Source: Castellaniella sp044508625 (lineage in GTDB: Bacteria > Pseudomonadota > Gammaproteobacteria > Burkholderiales > Burkholderiaceae_B). Taken from it: a stretch of 64,000 nt of DNA. The stretch spans positions 1 to 64,000 of the forward strand of contig JBIQHJ010000010.1 in assembly GCA_044508625.1 (NCBI GenBank), given 5' to 3'. Shown in pieces: positions 45,392-53,806 of this stretch. The notes beneath the pieces were generated by a model. That model had not been told where the DNA came from and did no database searches. It worked only from the letters and a program-made list of their open reading frames with translations. A program made the translations under genes and the position numbers. Positions within the stretch are counted from its first letter, which is position 1. Each line of letters begins with the position of its first letter.

Positions 45392-46271
45392 TCAGGGCGA
45401 GGGCCACGGCGATGAGGACCATGCCCGAGAGCTCGAGCCCGCCCGGGCGCTCGCCCAGTTCCAGCCATCCCGACAGCACGCCCACCACCGGCGCGCCCAG
45501 GGCGGACATGCCGGCCATGCCCGCCGACAGGTGCTGCAAGGCGAACAGCCAGAGGAACCACGCCAGGCCGGTGGCCAGCACGGCGTTGTAGATGAGGGCG
45601 ACGTAGAAGTACGGCGCCGGGTCGATGGGCCGTTCGGGGACGGCCCAGGCGGCGGCGCACAGGGCCAGGGTGCCGAACAGCATCTGCCAGATCGTCAATT
45701 GCAGGGCGTCCATGTCGTGGTCGCGCTTGATCCATTTGGCCACGAGGGTCGCCACCGCCCAGCACAGCCCGGCCGCGAGGGCCAGCCCCTCGCTGAGGTA
45801 GCCGCCGTTGCCGGCCCAGGGCTCGAGGATGAGCACCAGCCCGCTGGCCGCCATCGCCAGGGCCAGCCATTGCAGGCCGCGGATGCGTTCGCCGAAAACC
45901 GCCCAGGCAAGGGGGATCACCCAGAACGGCATGGTGTAGACCAGGATCGACGTCTTGCCGGCGCCGCCTTGCAGCAGGGCGGTCTGGATGAGGATCGAGA
46001 ACAGCCCCGTCTGCAGGATCCCCAGCAGCGCCACCCGCCGCCAGGCGCGCAGGCGCATGGGCTGGCGCAGCGCGCGCAGCAACAGCAGCATGACGGCGGC
46101 GCCCAGCAGGGTGCGCAAGGCGGAGAAATCGAAGGGCCCGATGTAGGCGAGGGCCTTTTTCATGACCACCCAGTTGTAGCCCCAGACGATGGCCATTCCA
46201 GCCAGCGCCAGCAGCGCGAGCCGTTCGTTGCGGCGGGCCTTGACCTGCGCCGGCGTGTTTTCTGCGTTCAA
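45363..46271 (-). CDS. EamA/DMT family transporter
   Basis: A 302-residue inner-membrane transporter of the drug/metabolite (EamA, RhaT-like) superfamily, with ten hydrophobic segments in two EamA repeats. The first has MAIVWGYNWVVMKKALAYIG, and the second has LAAGLCWAVATLVAKWIKR. I place the start at the TTG at 46271, which has a GGGCGGA-type ribosome site; a TTG at 46292 is possible. The 3' end overlaps allA by 29 bases on the opposite strand. An ATTATC...GATAAT inverted repeat upstream (46292-46311) may be its promoter or operator. The substrate is unknown; metabolite export is typical. Confidence 0.82.
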   Translation of the reverse strand: MNAENTPAQVKARRNERLALLALAGMAIVWGYNWVVMKKALAYIGPFDFSALRTLLGAAVMLLLLRALRQPMRLRAWRRVALLGILQTGLFSILIQTALLQGGAGKTSILVYTMPFWVIPLAWAVFGERIRGLQWLALAMAASGLVLILEPWAGNGGYLSEGLALAAGLCWAVATLVAKWIKRDHDMDALQLTIWQMLFGTLALCAAAWAVPERPIDPAPYFYVALIYNAVLATGLAWFLWLFALQHLSAGMAGMSALGAPVVGVLSGWLELGERPGGLELSGMVLIAVALALISVRAVGRR

Positions 46272-46440
46272 GATGCGTTCCGCCCTTCCCAATTATCGGC
46301 TCAATGATAATGGCTTCTCGGGCCGGCGATGAAATGGCGCGCCTGGGGCCGGCAATTCGCTTCGATCGCAGCGGGCCGCGCGCCGCGTCCGCCCGTGCCG
46401 TCGCGTCCGACGCGGGCCTGGCGCAGTGCCGCCGTGTCCT

Positions 46441-47175
46441 CTAGCCGCAGTGTCCGCCCGTGCCGCAGTGTCCGCCCGTGCCGCCGTGCCCGCCCGTGCC
46501 GCCGCGCCCGCCGCGCCCGCCGCGGCCAGGCGCGCGCGCCAGGCCGCCCAGCCCCGACAGGATCGCCAGCATGTCGGGCAGGTCCACCACCTCGGCGTAT
46601 TTGCTGGACATGTCCACCAGGTTGCTGGCGTGCTGCCGAGCCGAGCGATCGGCCACGGCCTGGGCGACGACGAAGGGGGGAAAGCCGTATTGCATGGCGT
46701 CCACGACGCTGGCCCTGACGCAGCCGCTGGTGGTGGCGCCCGCCACGACCAGCATGTCGCAGCGGCCGGCGGCGAGGATGCCCGGCAAGGGGGTGCCGAA
46801 GAACGCCGAGGCCTGCGTCTTGTACAGGATGATGTCCCGGTCGGGGTCGCGATCCAGCCGCGGATCCAGCTCGCAGGCGGCCGTCCCGTCGATCAGCGTG
46901 GCCAGCGAGCTCGCTTTCCGGCCCCAGCACCCCATGTCGCCGAGATGGCGGGCATAGCGGATGATGGTAAAGATGATCCGCCCCCCGGCGCGCCGCATCG
47001 CCGCGATCAACTGGTTCGTCGCCGCGATCGCCTCGTCGCAATCGGAGGCCAGCGGGGTCAGGCCCGCCTCGGTGAATCCGCGCTGGAAATCCACGACCAG
47101 CAATGCCGGCGTGTCGCCCGGCCGCAAGGTCCCATCGAAACCGCCTCTGAAGTTCGCTTCGTCTCTCATTTCCAT
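46441..47175 (-). CDS. nicF: Maleamate amidohydrolase with Gly-rich repeat tail
   Basis: A 244-residue isochorismatase-family amidase. NicF converts maleamate to maleate and ammonia. The catalytic triad is visible: Asp29 in LLVVDFQRGFTEAG, Lys119 in LYKTQASAFFGTP and Cys152 in TTSGCVRASVVDAMQYGF. ATG 47175 is chosen, with GGAG 5 bases upstream; a GTG at 47181 overlaps the tetR stop. The catalytic domain ends near residue 215. About 30 further residues are almost only Gly with Arg, Thr, His and Cys, ending in repeated TGGHCG, encoded by an 18-bp tandem repeat. Such a tail is not part of the family. The enzyme role is supported by nicX, nicD and nicE in the same cluster. Confidence 0.88.
   Translation of the reverse strand: MEMRDEANFRGGFDGTLRPGDTPALLVVDFQRGFTEAGLTPLASDCDEAIAATNQLIAAMRRAGGRIIFTIIRYARHLGDMGCWGRKASSLATLIDGTAACELDPRLDRDPDRDIILYKTQASAFFGTPLPGILAAGRCDMLVVAGATTSGCVRASVVDAMQYGFPPFVVAQAVADRSARQHASNLVDMSSKYAEVVDLPDMLAILSGLGGLARAPGRGGRGGRGGTGGHGGTGGHCGTGGHCG
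46445..46530. repeat. 18-bp tandem repeat encoding the NicF tail
   Basis: Two identical copies of CCGCAGTGTCCGCCCGTG (46445-46462 and 46463-46480) are followed by a copy with two mismatches (46481-46498) and degenerate copies to about 46530. On the minus strand each unit encodes a TGGHCG- or TGGHGG-like hexapeptide. The unit keeps the reading frame, so copy number can change without a frameshift. Confidence 0.8.
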
Positions 47176-47177
47176 CG

Positions 47178-47855
47178 TCACTCCGCTTCGAAACCGCCCG
47201 CGAGGAAGCGCACGACGCCATCGATCAGCGATTCCGTATCGTCCTTGTCATAGCCGACATCCTGCGCCAGTTCCTCCATGCGGTGGGTATCCGAAAAGGC
47301 ATACAGGTACGTCCCCACCATCATCGTGACCCGCCAATAGACGTCCAGGGGCTTGAGGTGCGTCAGCACTTTCCGGAAGGCCTCGGCATACAGGGCCGTG
47401 GATTCGCCGTAGGCTTTCCTTCTCAAGGTGTAGGAAATCTCGGGCGGCTCGGTGTGCAGCCTGGCCTGCAGCCTCAGGAAGGCGCGCCCCTGGGCGGTCG
47501 TGCGCAAGGACTGGATGGGCGCCAGAAATGCCTGGACCAGGTCGCGCGCACTCACGTCGCCGCGCGCCTCCAGCGCCTCCAGCCGGCGAATGCGCTCTTG
47601 GGCGATCGCCAGGCTGCGCCGCAGGAACACCTGCTCGTACAGGTCTTTCTTTGGACCGAAGTAATAGGTCACCAGCGCCTGGGTGACCTGGGCGCGGTCC
47701 GCGATCTTCTGCAAGGTCGTGCCGGCGAAGCCCAGGCTGGAGAAGCTTTCCTCCGCGGCATCCAGGATTTCGTCTCGTGTATCACTCGACCCCTCCGGCC
47801 GACCCGGGCTGCGCGACGTGTGCCGATTTCTGCTTCTGGAATGAGTTTCAGCCAT
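47178..47855 (-). CDS. TetR-family regulator of the pyridine cluster
   Basis: A 225-residue TetR-family repressor. A basic, Ser/Arg-rich N-terminal extension of about 25 residues precedes the helix-turn-helix domain (TRDEILDAAEESFSSLGFAG and TTLQKIADRAQVTQALVTYYFGPKKDL). The remaining helices form the ligand-binding domain, with a TetR C-terminal pattern like that of the YcdC/RutR group. ATG 47855 is used; a GTG lies one codon earlier. It sits between nicX and nicF on the same strand and overlaps nicF translation. This replaces the MarR-type NicR known from other nicotinate clusters. Its ligand is probably a pathway intermediate, by inference. Confidence 0.85.
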   Translation of the reverse strand: MAETHSRSRNRHTSRSPGRPEGSSDTRDEILDAAEESFSSLGFAGTTLQKIADRAQVTQALVTYYFGPKKDLYEQVFLRRSLAIAQERIRRLEALEARGDVSARDLVQAFLAPIQSLRTTAQGRAFLRLQARLHTEPPEISYTLRRKAYGESTALYAEAFRKVLTHLKPLDVYWRVTMMVGTYLYAFSDTHRMEELAQDVGYDKDDTESLIDGVVRFLAGGFEAE

Positions 47856-47988
47856 CACGTATCACTACTGCGTCATGAGTCAGGTACGTGTATCCCGGCG
47901 CGCTGCGGCGCCCGGCTCCGAGTGCCACGCATCTTAACATGCCCGAATGGCGCGGACGGCGCCCGCGCAGTCCCGGAAACCGGCGCGT

Positions 47989-49029
47989 TTACTTGCTGAC
48001 GGCCTGCAGCACGCCGTCCTTGACCACCTCCAGCCCATCCAGGGACACCGTGCAATGGCGCATCGGAATATCGATGTGGCACGCCGTGGTCCGGCTGCCG
48101 CCCGCCTCATTGTTGGGCCCCAGGGAGAACAGGAAATTGCCCTGCACGGCGCGGGCGTCCATGCCCAGGGTCCGTTCCCTGTCATACAGCCCGAGGGTCG
48201 ACCAATAGGCGCGCTCCTGCAGGCCCCAGCCGATATGGGAAATGGCGTAGGCCTCGGGGTCCTCGAACGACTCCACGTATTCCCGCAGCGTTTCCGCCTC
48301 GACGCCGCCATCGATCGCGGTCACGAAGCCGTTCTCGACCACCAATTCGATTTCCTCCCCGACATAGGATTTCTGCGGCAGCAGCACGTCGCCCCTGGCG
48401 AGGACGATGCGCCCCTGGGCTTCCCCCTCGTTCGGCCAGGTGAAGGCAAAGCCGCTGGGCCAATGGTCCCACCGCCCCGGCTCGTCCACGAAACCATATT
48501 CCCCGGTGATGGGGTAGGCGCCGATGGGGCAGCGCAGATCCGTGCCCCGCGCGGAGGTCACCCGCAATTCGCGGCTCTTTTCGAGCAGCGACACGGCCTT
48601 GTGCACGCGCTGGCGGTCCTCCTCGCGAGGCAGCAGCCGGACCAGGACTTCCGGGGGCTCGACCGCCAGCAGGATCTTGGTCCCGGAAGACAGGATGTCA
48701 TGCTGCTCGGGCGAGAACAGCAGGGTCATCAGGTCCAGCACGATGTCGCTCGCCTTCAGGGCGGCGATCGCCGCCTTGTTGCCCGTCAGCGGGGTCGTGC
48801 CCAGGTAGGCGAGATCGTCCCGGCTGAGCGCCTTTTCCGCGTTCACGGGCGACAGATCCAGCCGGCTGACGTGCGCGCCCAGCAGCGACGCCGCCGTGAT
48901 GGCGCAGCGCATGTTCTGCGCGTTCGTGGACTGGCTCGTCAGGACGGTCACCGACTGCCCCGCGGTCACTTTGGATAATTCCAGGACACGAGTCCAGGCT
49001 CGTATCAGATCAGAATCGCTTACAGCCAT
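47989..49029 (-). CDS. nicX: 2,5-dihydroxypyridine 5,6-dioxygenase
   Basis: A 346-residue iron(II) extradiol-type dioxygenase that opens 2,5-dihydroxypyridine to N-formylmaleamate. The protein resembles M29-type aminopeptidases, which often misleads annotation. With the ATG at 49029 (AGGTGG upstream) the iron ligands described for NicX of Pseudomonas putida fall at identical positions: His265 in ISHIGWGL, and His318 and Asp320 in ACHIDIPM. A histidine also lies at 189 (RWDHWPS). The exact match of numbering supports both function and start. It follows nicD after 36 bases. The product is the substrate of NicD. Confidence 0.93.
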   Translation of the reverse strand: MAVSDSDLIRAWTRVLELSKVTAGQSVTVLTSQSTNAQNMRCAITAASLLGAHVSRLDLSPVNAEKALSRDDLAYLGTTPLTGNKAAIAALKASDIVLDLMTLLFSPEQHDILSSGTKILLAVEPPEVLVRLLPREEDRQRVHKAVSLLEKSRELRVTSARGTDLRCPIGAYPITGEYGFVDEPGRWDHWPSGFAFTWPNEGEAQGRIVLARGDVLLPQKSYVGEEIELVVENGFVTAIDGGVEAETLREYVESFEDPEAYAISHIGWGLQERAYWSTLGLYDRERTLGMDARAVQGNFLFSLGPNNEAGGSRTTACHIDIPMRHCTVSLDGLEVVKDGVLQAVSK

Positions 49030-49065
49030 CACACCACCTCTCCAATCAAGAAATCGATCATCCGG

Positions 49066-49923
49066 TCACCGGCCATCCAGGAAACACCCCAGGAAGTCGC
49101 CGAATCCGGCATAGAACCCCGGCTCGTCGTCCCAGGGAATCATGTGGCCCGCGCCCGGCACGCGGACGGCCCTGCCGTCCGGGACCAGGGCCAGGACCTC
49201 GTCCAGCTCCGCCGGCAGGATGACATCCCCCTTCCCGGCGGCCATCAGCAGCAGGGGCACCGCGATCCGGGGCAGGTCCTGGTGGATGTCGTCGGCCTGG
49301 AAACCCTCGAAGCTCGCGACGATCGCCCGCTCGTCGCAGGTGTGCAGCCATTCGGCGCGCAGGCGGAGCTGCTCCTGCGTCCACGTGGGGCAGAACGTGC
49401 GCATCTGATCCGCCGTCATGCCCTTGCGGGCCTGGCGGATGGAATCCACATACCAGGGGAGCTGGGCGGGGTAGGGCCGGCGCCCCGGGCCGGACACGGG
49501 AGGGTCGACCGCCACGACCTTCTGCAGTCCCGCCGGCCGGCGGCCCGCCGCGCGGATCGCGATCCTGCCGCCCATGGAATGGCCGACATACAGATAGCGG
49601 TCCAGTCCCAGCGCCTGCGTGAAGGCGATCAGGTCGCCCGCCTGGGCGTCCAGGGAATAATCCAGCGTGTCCGAGGCCTCGCTCAGCCCCCGCCCGCGGA
49701 CGTCCAGGATGTAGGTATCGAAGAAACGGCCCAGCCGCTCGCCCACGAAGGCCCAGGTCACCGCCGGGCTGGTGATCCCCGGGACCAGGACCAGCGCGGG
49801 ACGCGCCGCGCCCGTCCCGGCCGAAAAGCGCAGGTAATGCTGCCGGATCCCATTGGCCTGGACATTGGCGCCGTACAGGAATGTGCTCTCGTCTGTCATC
49901 GACATCTCGTGCTTGACCTCCAT
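49066..49923 (-). CDS. nicD: N-formylmaleamate deformylase
   Basis: A 285-residue alpha/beta hydrolase that removes formate from N-formylmaleamate to give maleamate. The nucleophile is Ser116 in VGHSMGGRIAI, with Asp140 in VAVDPPVSG and His260 in PGAGHMIPWDD. The spacing between the three equals that recalled for NicD of P. putida (101, 125, 245), with a constant offset of 15. The start at 49923 is provisional; ATGs at 49905 and 49899 are close and may be the real start, since the family usually begins near TDESTFLYGANVQANGIR. It lies between nicC and nicX. Confidence 0.92.
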   Translation of the reverse strand: MEVKHEMSMTDESTFLYGANVQANGIRQHYLRFSAGTGAARPALVLVPGITSPAVTWAFVGERLGRFFDTYILDVRGRGLSEASDTLDYSLDAQAGDLIAFTQALGLDRYLYVGHSMGGRIAIRAAGRRPAGLQKVVAVDPPVSGPGRRPYPAQLPWYVDSIRQARKGMTADQMRTFCPTWTQEQLRLRAEWLHTCDERAIVASFEGFQADDIHQDLPRIAVPLLLMAAGKGDVILPAELDEVLALVPDGRAVRVPGAGHMIPWDDEPGFYAGFGDFLGCFLDGR

Positions 49924-49938
49924 GGAATTCGGGCCGCC

Positions 49939-51168
49939 TCAGGCGGCGGCGGACGCCTTGAAGCGTTCGGCGCAATCGGTGGCGTTGTAGGTGTAGACCC
50001 ACTCCGCCTTGATGCCGACGGCATTCGGGTTCTCGGCCTGCTGGCGCTCCATCTCCTGGTCCCGGCGGCGTTTTTCGGCCGCATCCGCCACGTGGTAGAT
50101 GCGCCCGCGCTCGCGCGATTCCAGGATGACCCGCGACGTCCGCGGCAGGCGCTCGTCCTCATAGGCGCGCAGCGCGCCGCCCAGGTCCCCCGACCCGAAC
50201 TGCGCCAGCGCGGCGGCCAGCACATAGCCATCCTCCAGCGCCATGGCCGCGCCCTGGGACAGGAACGGCAGCATGGGGTGGGCGGCGTCGCCCAGCAGCG
50301 TGGCGCGTCCCCGGGACCACTGCTTCATCGGGTCCCGATCGAACAGCCCCCACTTGAAGACCTGGTCCGTGTCCACCAGCTCGAACAGGGCGATGAGGTT
50401 CCGATGCCAGCCCTCGTAGGCGGCCATCAGTTCCTCCTTCGAGCTGCGTTCGGTCCAGGACTCCGCCACCCAGGCGTCGCTCTCGGCGACGGCGACAATA
50501 TTGATCGCCGCCCCGCCCTTCACGTAATAGGTCACGACGTGGGCCTTCGGCCCCATCCAGAAGGCGGCTTCGGGGCCGACGAAAGGCAGCGGATAGTGTT
50601 CCACCGGCACCAGCGCACGCCAGCATATGTGGCCGGTGAAGCGCGCCTCCCGCTCGCCCCACAGGCTGTCGCGCACGGCGGAGTGGATCCCGTCGGCCCC
50701 GACGATCAGGTCGGCCTCGTAGGAGGAACCATCCGAGAAATGGGCGACGGCTCCCGGTCCGTCCGGCTCGACGCCCACGCACTGGACGTTGAAGCGAACG
50801 GCGTCCTTCGGGATGTCCCGGCTCAGGATGGCGTGCAGGTCGGCCCGATGGACATGGTAGTAATGCGCGCCAAACAAAGCCGGGCAGGTGTCGCGCAAAG
50901 GCGTGCGAAAGAGCTGGCTGCCGGTATTCCAGTCCCGGCCGACCATGGCCTCGGGCAGGAATCCCACCCGCTCGATCTCGTCCTGCAGCCCCAGCGCCGC
51001 CAGCACCTTGGCCGCATTCGGCGTCATCTGCACGCCCGCGCCGATCTCGCCGAACTGCGCCGCCCGCTCGAACAGCCGAAATTCCACTCCGCGCCGTTGC
51101 AGCGCCCGCGCCAGCCCGACGCCGCCGATACCCGCCCCGATGATGCCAACACGCAATCCTTTGCTCAT
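49939..51168 (-). CDS. nicC: FAD-dependent hydroxypyridine-carboxylate monooxygenase, NicC-like
   Basis: A 409-residue class A flavin monooxygenase. The FAD motif is IIGAGIGGVGLA, followed by the DG motif GADGIHSAVR and the GD motif GDAAHPMLPFLSQGAA. In nicotinate degradation NicC performs decarboxylative hydroxylation of 6-hydroxynicotinate to 2,5-dihydroxypyridine. The reaction fits the downstream nicD, nicX, nicF and nicE. However, residue 47 is Gln in EIGAGVQMTPN, where I recall the P. putida enzyme having His47 in GAGIHIGPN. An enzyme acting on 5-hydroxypicolinate (HpaM-like), which also yields 2,5-dihydroxypyridine, is therefore possible. It heads the nic operon behind an AT-rich promoter. 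Pathway position is well supported; the exact substrate is not. Confidence 0.78.
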   Translation of the reverse strand: MSKGLRVGIIGAGIGGVGLARALQRRGVEFRLFERAAQFGEIGAGVQMTPNAAKVLAALGLQDEIERVGFLPEAMVGRDWNTGSQLFRTPLRDTCPALFGAHYYHVHRADLHAILSRDIPKDAVRFNVQCVGVEPDGPGAVAHFSDGSSYEADLIVGADGIHSAVRDSLWGEREARFTGHICWRALVPVEHYPLPFVGPEAAFWMGPKAHVVTYYVKGGAAINIVAVAESDAWVAESWTERSSKEELMAAYEGWHRNLIALFELVDTDQVFKWGLFDRDPMKQWSRGRATLLGDAAHPMLPFLSQGAAMALEDGYVLAAALAQFGSGDLGGALRAYEDERLPRTSRVILESRERGRIYHVADAAEKRRRDQEMERQQAENPNAVGIKAEWVYTYNATDCAERFKASAAA

Positions 51169-51265
51169 ATCAACCTTCCTTCTCGATCAAGACAGTCCAA
51201 GCATTTCAATTAATTGAATGATTAAATAAATATGGGATGAAAGACACTGCCCAAGGCATCCGGGC
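51169..51265 (-). promoter_or_regulatory. AT-rich promoter/operator region of the nicC operon
   Basis: The 97 bases between the livF stop and the nicC start contain a strikingly AT-rich block in a GC-rich genome. It holds the perfect 14-base palindrome TTCAATTAATTGAA (51205-51218) beside GATTAAATAAATA. On the minus strand this reads TTTAATCATTCAATTAATTG, which resembles the TTTAATTATTT repeats before the importer operon. It probably combines a promoter with a regulator site. Confidence 0.6.
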
Positions 51266-52015
51266 TCAGCCGCCCAAGTAGGCCCTGATCAGCTCGCCAT
51301 CGTCCAGGAGGTCCTGGGCCCGCCGCTCGGCGACGATGCGGCCGGTTTCATAGACATACGCCCGGGACGCCACCGACAGGGCATTGTGGACGTTCTGCTC
51401 GACCAGCAGCACCGTCACGCCATGGTCCTGGATGTCCCGGATGAAATCGAACACGTCGTCCGCCATCCGCGGGCTCAGCCCCAGGCTGGGCTCGTCGAGC
51501 AACAGCAGCGTGGGTTCGGACATGAGCGCACGCCCGATGGCCAGCATCTGCTGCTCGCCGCCGCTCAGGGTGCCGGCCAGTTGCCGATGCCGTTCCTTGA
51601 GCCGCGGAAAGCGGTGATAGACCACGCCGACCCGCTTTTCCACCTCCGCACGCTCGCGGCACAGATAGGCGCCAAGCTTCAGGTTTTCGTAGACCGTCAT
51701 GGCCGGCCAGATGTGGCGTTCCTCGGGGGACTGGGCAATCCCCTCCTGGACGATCTGCCGGGGAGGCGCCCCATGGATTTTCTTGCCCCGGAAGCGGATT
51801 TCGCCCCGGAAAGGCTTGATCAGCCCCGAGATCGCCTTGAGCGTCGTGCTCTTGCCCGCGCCATTCGAGCCGATCAGGGCGACGACCTCGCCCCGGTTCA
51901 CGGTCATGTCCACCTCATCCAGCACCTGGACCTTGCCGTAGGCGGCGCACATGCCGCGCAGCTCGAGCAGGGCATCCCCCGGGCCGGCGCCGCTGGTCCT
52001 TTCCCGACTGGCCAT
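51266..52015 (-). CDS. livF: ABC transporter ATP-binding protein, LivF type
   Basis: A 249-residue ATPase of a branched-chain-amino-acid-type ABC importer. The Walker A motif is GSNGAGKSTTLK, the LivF-specific region includes QSPEERHIWPAMTVYENL, the signature is LSGGEQQMLAIGRAL, Walker B is LLLLDEPSLGLSP, and the switch His is in LLVEQNVHNAL. I chose ATG 52015 (GGGAG upstream) over a TTG two codons earlier. It is the last gene of the five-gene importer operon and lies 97 bases before nicC on the same strand, so the transporter probably serves the pyridine pathway. Confidence 0.9.
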   Translation of the reverse strand: MASRERTSGAGPGDALLELRGMCAAYGKVQVLDEVDMTVNRGEVVALIGSNGAGKSTTLKAISGLIKPFRGEIRFRGKKIHGAPPRQIVQEGIAQSPEERHIWPAMTVYENLKLGAYLCRERAEVEKRVGVVYHRFPRLKERHRQLAGTLSGGEQQMLAIGRALMSEPTLLLLDEPSLGLSPRMADDVFDFIRDIQDHGVTVLLVEQNVHNALSVASRAYVYETGRIVAERRAQDLLDDGELIRAYLGG

Positions 52016-52017
52016 GG

Positions 52018-52818
52018 TCAATGCTCCCTGCCCTTGCCCAGATACGCCGAGATCACGTCGGGGTTGCGCTTGACATCCTCCGGCAGCCCCTCGGCCAGCT
52101 TTTCACCAAAATTCATCACGACCACCCTATCGGAAATATCCATCACCAGGCTCATGTTGTGCTCGACGATGAGAATGGACTCGACCTCATCGTCCCGGAG
52201 GGCCTCGAGGATCGCGCCCAGGTCTTTCGCCTCGCGGTTGTTCAGGCCGGCGGCGGGCTCATCGAGCAGCAGCACGGCGGGCTTCGCCGCCAGCGCGATC
52301 CCGACCTCCAGCAAGCGCAAGTCGCCGCAAGAGAGCTGGTGCGCCGGGACGCCGGCCCGTTTTCCCAGGCCGACCAGGTCCACGATCCGCCGCGCATTGT
52401 CCTTCGCCGCCCGTTCCGTTTCCCGGACGGCCTTGCCCGGAAAGAAAGTCGACAGCAGGCCCTTGCGCGTCGAAAGGAAATGCCCGGCCAGGACATTTTC
52501 CAGCACGGACAAAGGCCCCAGCACATTGGTCTTCTGGAAGGTCCTGACCACGCCCCGGCCGGCCATCTCATGCGGCGCGGCATTGGTCACGTCCTGGCCG
52601 CGAACGAAGACCTTGCCGGCGGTCGGACGATAAAAGCCCGTCATGAGGTTGAAGCAGGTCGTCTTGCCGGCGCCATTGGGCCCGATGAGCCCCACGATAT
52701 CGCCACTGTCCACCTGGAAGCTCACCCCCTTGACCGCGTGGATGCCTCCGAACGACTTCGACAGATTGCGCGCTTCGAGCAGGGGGCCCGCGGTGTGGGT
52801 TCGATGCGAGAGATTCAT
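52018..52818 (-). CDS. livG: ABC transporter ATP-binding protein, LivG type
   Basis: A 266-residue ATPase, the LivG-type partner of LivF. The Walker A motif is GPNGAGKTTCFNLMTGFY, followed by RTFQKTNVLGPLSVLENVLA. The signature appears as LSCGDLRLLEVGIAL, with Cys replacing the usual Gly in LSxGxxR; this is a visible oddity. Walker B is VLLLDEPAAGLNNREA, and the switch His is in LIVEHNMSLVMDISDRVVVM. The livF ATG begins two bases after its stop, which implies tight coupling. Fold certain; the solute is inferred from the neighbouring degradation genes. Confidence 0.9.
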   Translation of the reverse strand: MNLSHRTHTAGPLLEARNLSKSFGGIHAVKGVSFQVDSGDIVGLIGPNGAGKTTCFNLMTGFYRPTAGKVFVRGQDVTNAAPHEMAGRGVVRTFQKTNVLGPLSVLENVLAGHFLSTRKGLLSTFFPGKAVRETERAAKDNARRIVDLVGLGKRAGVPAHQLSCGDLRLLEVGIALAAKPAVLLLDEPAAGLNNREAKDLGAILEALRDDEVESILIVEHNMSLVMDISDRVVVMNFGEKLAEGLPEDVKRNPDVISAYLGKGREH

Positions 52819-52828
52819 CTTTTCCCTC

Positions 52829-53806
52829 CTAGGCGCCGGCTTGCAGCTTGCCGTCCTTCAGGGCCGCCGACGCGGCGGAAGGGCGGCTTTTGTCCTGGAC
52901 GCACCGATGGACGTAGCCCACGATGCCGCGCGGCATGAAAAGGACGATGAGCATGACGATGATGCCGAACAGCGAGAGCCTGAGTTCCTGGGCCCCGCGC
53001 AGCGATTCCTCGAGGAAGATCACCACCAGGCTGCCCAGCAGGGGCCCCAGCAAGGTGCCCTTTCCCCCGATCAGGACCATCAATATCATGCTGACCATGA
53101 ACGAGAAATTGAACACCTCGGGGCCCACGAAGCTGATGTAGTAGGCGTACAGCGAGCCCGCGATCCCCGCGATGAACGCCCCCAGCACGAAGGCGATCAT
53201 CGCGTACGTGAACGGGCGTATCCCCACCGACTGGGCGATGTAGCGGTTCTCGCGCACGGTCACGGCCGCGCGGCCCGTGCTGGAATGGACGAAGCGATAG
53301 CACAGGTAGACCGAGGCCCCCAGGACGGCCCAGCACAGGTAGTAATACGCCAGCTTGTCCTGGTCGAATGGCTTGGGGATGCCCGCCAGACCCATGGGGC
53401 CGTTGGTCAAGTCCACCCAGTTGGTCGCCACCAGCCGCAGGATCTCGGCGAAGCACAGCGTGACGATGACGAAGAACGGCCCCCGCAGCCGCAGGGTGAT
53501 GCCCCCGATCGCCGCGCCGATGAGAGTCGCCACCACGCCCGCCAGGGGCAGCAGGATCCAGATCGGCAAGCCGAGCCGGGTGCTCATCAATGCGGCGACG
53601 TAGGCGCCCATGCCGAAAAAGACGGTATGCCCGAGGGAAAACTCGCCGATGTAGCCGACGATCAGGTTCAGGCTCGACGCCAGGGCGGCAAAAATCAGCA
53701 CCATGATGCCGACGTGCAGCAGGTAGGGATCATGAAAAACGAGGGGGAGGACCGCTGCCAGGGCCATGAAGGCCAGCAGGGAACGCCGTTCCAGGACTTG
53801 TAGCAT
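52829..53806 (-). CDS. livM: ABC transporter permease, LivM type
   Basis: A 325-residue membrane permease with about nine hydrophobic segments, LivM type. Markers are LNLIVGYIGEFSLGHTVFFG, GAYVAALMSTRLGLP, the cytoplasmic loop TGRAAVTVRENRYIAQSVGI that contacts the ATPases (EAA-like), and VLIGGKGTLLGPLLGSLVVI. The ATG at 53806 shares a base with the livH stop (TGATG). A basic, Ala/Lys-rich C-terminal tail follows the last helix. It partners LivH to form the membrane channel. Confidence 0.9.
   Translation of the reverse strand: MLQVLERRSLLAFMALAAVLPLVFHDPYLLHVGIMVLIFAALASSLNLIVGYIGEFSLGHTVFFGMGAYVAALMSTRLGLPIWILLPLAGVVATLIGAAIGGITLRLRGPFFVIVTLCFAEILRLVATNWVDLTNGPMGLAGIPKPFDQDKLAYYYLCWAVLGASVYLCYRFVHSSTGRAAVTVRENRYIAQSVGIRPFTYAMIAFVLGAFIAGIAGSLYAYYISFVGPEVFNFSFMVSMILMVLIGGKGTLLGPLLGSLVVIFLEESLRGAQELRLSLFGIIVMLIVLFMPRGIVGYVHRCVQDKSRPSAASAALKDGKLQAGA

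Noticed and set aside
47856..47988. A TetR operator in the spacer between nicX and tetR
   Set aside because: GATACACG- and GATACGTG-like words recur (including once inside tetR) but do not form a convincing palindrome, so I did not list a site.
47989..49029. Leucyl aminopeptidase (M29) annotation
   Set aside because: The general fold is similar, but the iron ligands of NicX are present at matching positions and the neighbours are nicD and nicF.
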